From positions 2,874,001 through 2,938,000 of the forward strand of contig NZ_CP114904.1 in NCBI RefSeq assembly GCF_027497215.1: DNA of 64,000 bases, written 5' to 3'. Source of the stretch: Micromonospora sp. WMMD812. Lineage in GTDB: Bacteria; Actinomycetota; Actinomycetes; Mycobacteriales; Micromonosporaceae. This document shows positions 63,096 to 64,000 of this stretch, in pieces (the stretch's first letter is position 1; each line of letters opens with the position of its first letter). The notes under the pieces were generated by a model. The model was not told the DNA's origin, did no database searches, and saw nothing but the letters and a program-made list of their open reading frames with translations. The translations under genes and the position numbers were made by a program.

Positions 63096-64000
63096 TCAGC
63101 TGCAGCCGCTGGTGGAGCCGCAGCCCTCGCAGACGTAGCAGCTGCCGGCGGGGCGCATCTTCGTGCCGCAGGTGAAGCAGAGCGGCGCGTCGGCGGCCTT
63201 GCCGATCACGGCCTCGAGCAGCTCGGTGCTGGAGCCGACCGACGGCGCCGGCTTGGCGGCGGCGACGTCGGCGACCTCCAGCGCGGGCTGGGCGACCGGG
63301 CCGGTCTTCGGCTCCTCCGGCTTGGTCTCGACCGGGGCGGAGGCGGCCATCGCGGCGAGGTCCGCGCCGCTCTCCGCCTCCGCCTCGGCCCGCAGCTGGG
63401 CGGCCCGCTCGCTGGCGGTGAAGATGCCCAGCTCCGCACGGCGGTCGTACGGCAGGAAGTCCAGCGCCAGGCGACGGAAGATGTAGTCCATCACCGAGGC
63501 GGCCATCCGCACGTCCGGGTCGTCGGTCATGCCGGCCGGCTCGAAGCGCATGTTGGTGAACTTGCTGACGTACGTCTCCAGCGGGACGCCGTACTGGAGA
63601 CCGATGGAGATGGCCACCGAGAAGGCGTCCATCACCCCGGCGAGGGTCGAGCCCTGCTTCGACATCTTGAGGAAGACCTCACCGAGGCCGTCGTCCGGGT
63701 AGGACGACGCGGTGAGGTAGCCCTCGGCGCCGCCGACGGAGAAGCTGACCGTCTCCGACGGGCGCTTCTTCGGCAGCCGCTTGCGCACCGGGCGGTACTC
63801 GACGACCTTCTCGACCACCTTCTCGACCTCGGCGGCCGGAGCCTCGGTGGCCTTGTTGGACTTGGCCACCGAGAGCGGCTGGCCGACCTTGCAGTTGTCC
63901 CGGTAGATCGCCAGCGCCTTGAGGCCGAGCTTCCAGCCCTCGAAGTAGATCTTCTCGACGTCCTCGACGGTGGCCGCCTCCGGCATGTTGACCGTCTTGG
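63096..64000 (-). CDS. nrdJ: Class II (adenosylcobalamin-dependent) ribonucleotide reductase, C-terminal part
   Basis: The last ~300 residues of an nrdJ reading frame that runs out of the window at its 5' side. It makes deoxyribonucleotides using adenosylcobalamin. Visible: MPEAATVEDVEKIYFEGWKLG and KALAIYRDNCKVGQPLS, GSTLAGVMDAFSVAIS, then a variable Ala/Pro linker and a Cys-rich tail (CFTCGTKM, CYVCEGCGSTSGCS) carrying the redox cysteines that re-reduce the active site, plus a zinc-ribbon-like pair. The 5' end, any B12 riboswitch and nrdR lie outside the window. Length and intactness cannot be judged. Confidence 0.94.
   Translation of the reverse strand, partial: KTVNMPEAATVEDVEKIYFEGWKLGLKALAIYRDNCKVGQPLSVAKSNKATEAPAAEVEKVVEKVVEYRPVRKRLPKKRPSETVSFSVGGAEGYLTASSYPDDGLGEVFLKMSKQGSTLAGVMDAFSVAISIGLQYGVPLETYVSKFTNMRFEPAGMTDDPDVRMAASVMDYIFRRLALDFLPYDRRAELGIFTASERAAQLRAEAEAESGADLAAMAASAPVETKPEEPKTGPVAQPALEVADVAAAKPAPSVGSSTELLEAVIGKAADAPLCFTCGTKMRPAGSCYVCEGCGSTSGCS

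Overview
This is a high-GC actinomycete chromosome segment, most likely from the Micromonosporaceae and Micromonospora-like. The base composition is very GC-rich, many genes start with GTG, and intergenic regions are short. It carries a typical actinobacterial set of domain families (DUF3039, DUF3093, DUF3099, DUF3159, DUF3710, DUF4193, DUF7455), Spo0M, a class II ribonucleotide reductase, and the sigA/sigB/ideR neighbourhood. From memory, the gene order (rnd, dxs, RNA methyltransferase, KimA-like permease, trkA-trkA, DUF3159, OB-fold, DUF3710, dut, DUF3093, DUF4193, LytR_C, suhB, sigA, then sigB and ideR) parallels Mycobacterium tuberculosis Rv2681-Rv2711. Much of the window is therefore a conserved actinobacterial backbone with lineage-specific insertions. 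I saw no phage, insertion sequence, CRISPR array, tRNA or rRNA.

Regions. 1-7.5 kb: a membrane-anchored trypsin-like protease, RNase D, a two-gene beta-oxidation operon (thiolase, then hydratase/dehydrogenase), and a Pro/Gly/Gln/Tyr-rich membrane protein. 7.7-11.6 kb: a VOC protein, a two-component system, and a C39-like peptidase. 11.6-21.4 kb: a block of paralogues with two tandem membrane-anchored beta-propeller proteins, three GT-C-like polytopic membrane proteins and a lipoprotein. This is the least understood part and the best candidate for an undescribed envelope system. 21.4-34 kb: dxs, anmK, an RNA methyltransferase, a potassium-uptake group, the dut operon and small conserved proteins. 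34-38.2 kb: LytR_C protein, suhB, the principal sigma factor sigA and a DUF7455 protein. 38.3-48.3 kb: an SF2 helicase, TRIC-like channel, psuG plus a sugar kinase, a BrnT/BrnA-like toxin-antitoxin pair, LtrA, an HhH DNA-repair protein, a methyltransferase and dtd. 48.3-56.7 kb: spo0M, sigB, a GNAT/acyl-CoA-synthetase fusion next to acuC (a protein-acetylation pair), a rhodanese and the iron regulator ideR. 56.7-64 kb: DUF5522 protein, asparaginase, MFS exporter, DHFR-like reductase, alpha/beta hydrolase, DUF2332 protein and the 3' end of nrdJ.

Functional links. The thiolase and hydratase/dehydrogenase form one translationally coupled operon behind a palindrome that looks like an operator. 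The KimA-like permease and two TrkA subunits are divergently arranged and probably handle potassium together. psuG and its overlapping PfkB kinase form a pseudouridine-type nucleoside catabolism pair. The GNAT/ACD fusion and AcuC probably write and erase lysine acetylation on metabolic enzymes.

Two sequence-level patterns recur. At least ten genes start 6-8 nt after a TANNNT -10 hexamer and lack a ribosome-binding site, which suggests leaderless transcription. Two copies of a 56-bp inverted repeat (20-bp arms, 16-bp loop) sit about 10 kb apart, each between convergent genes.
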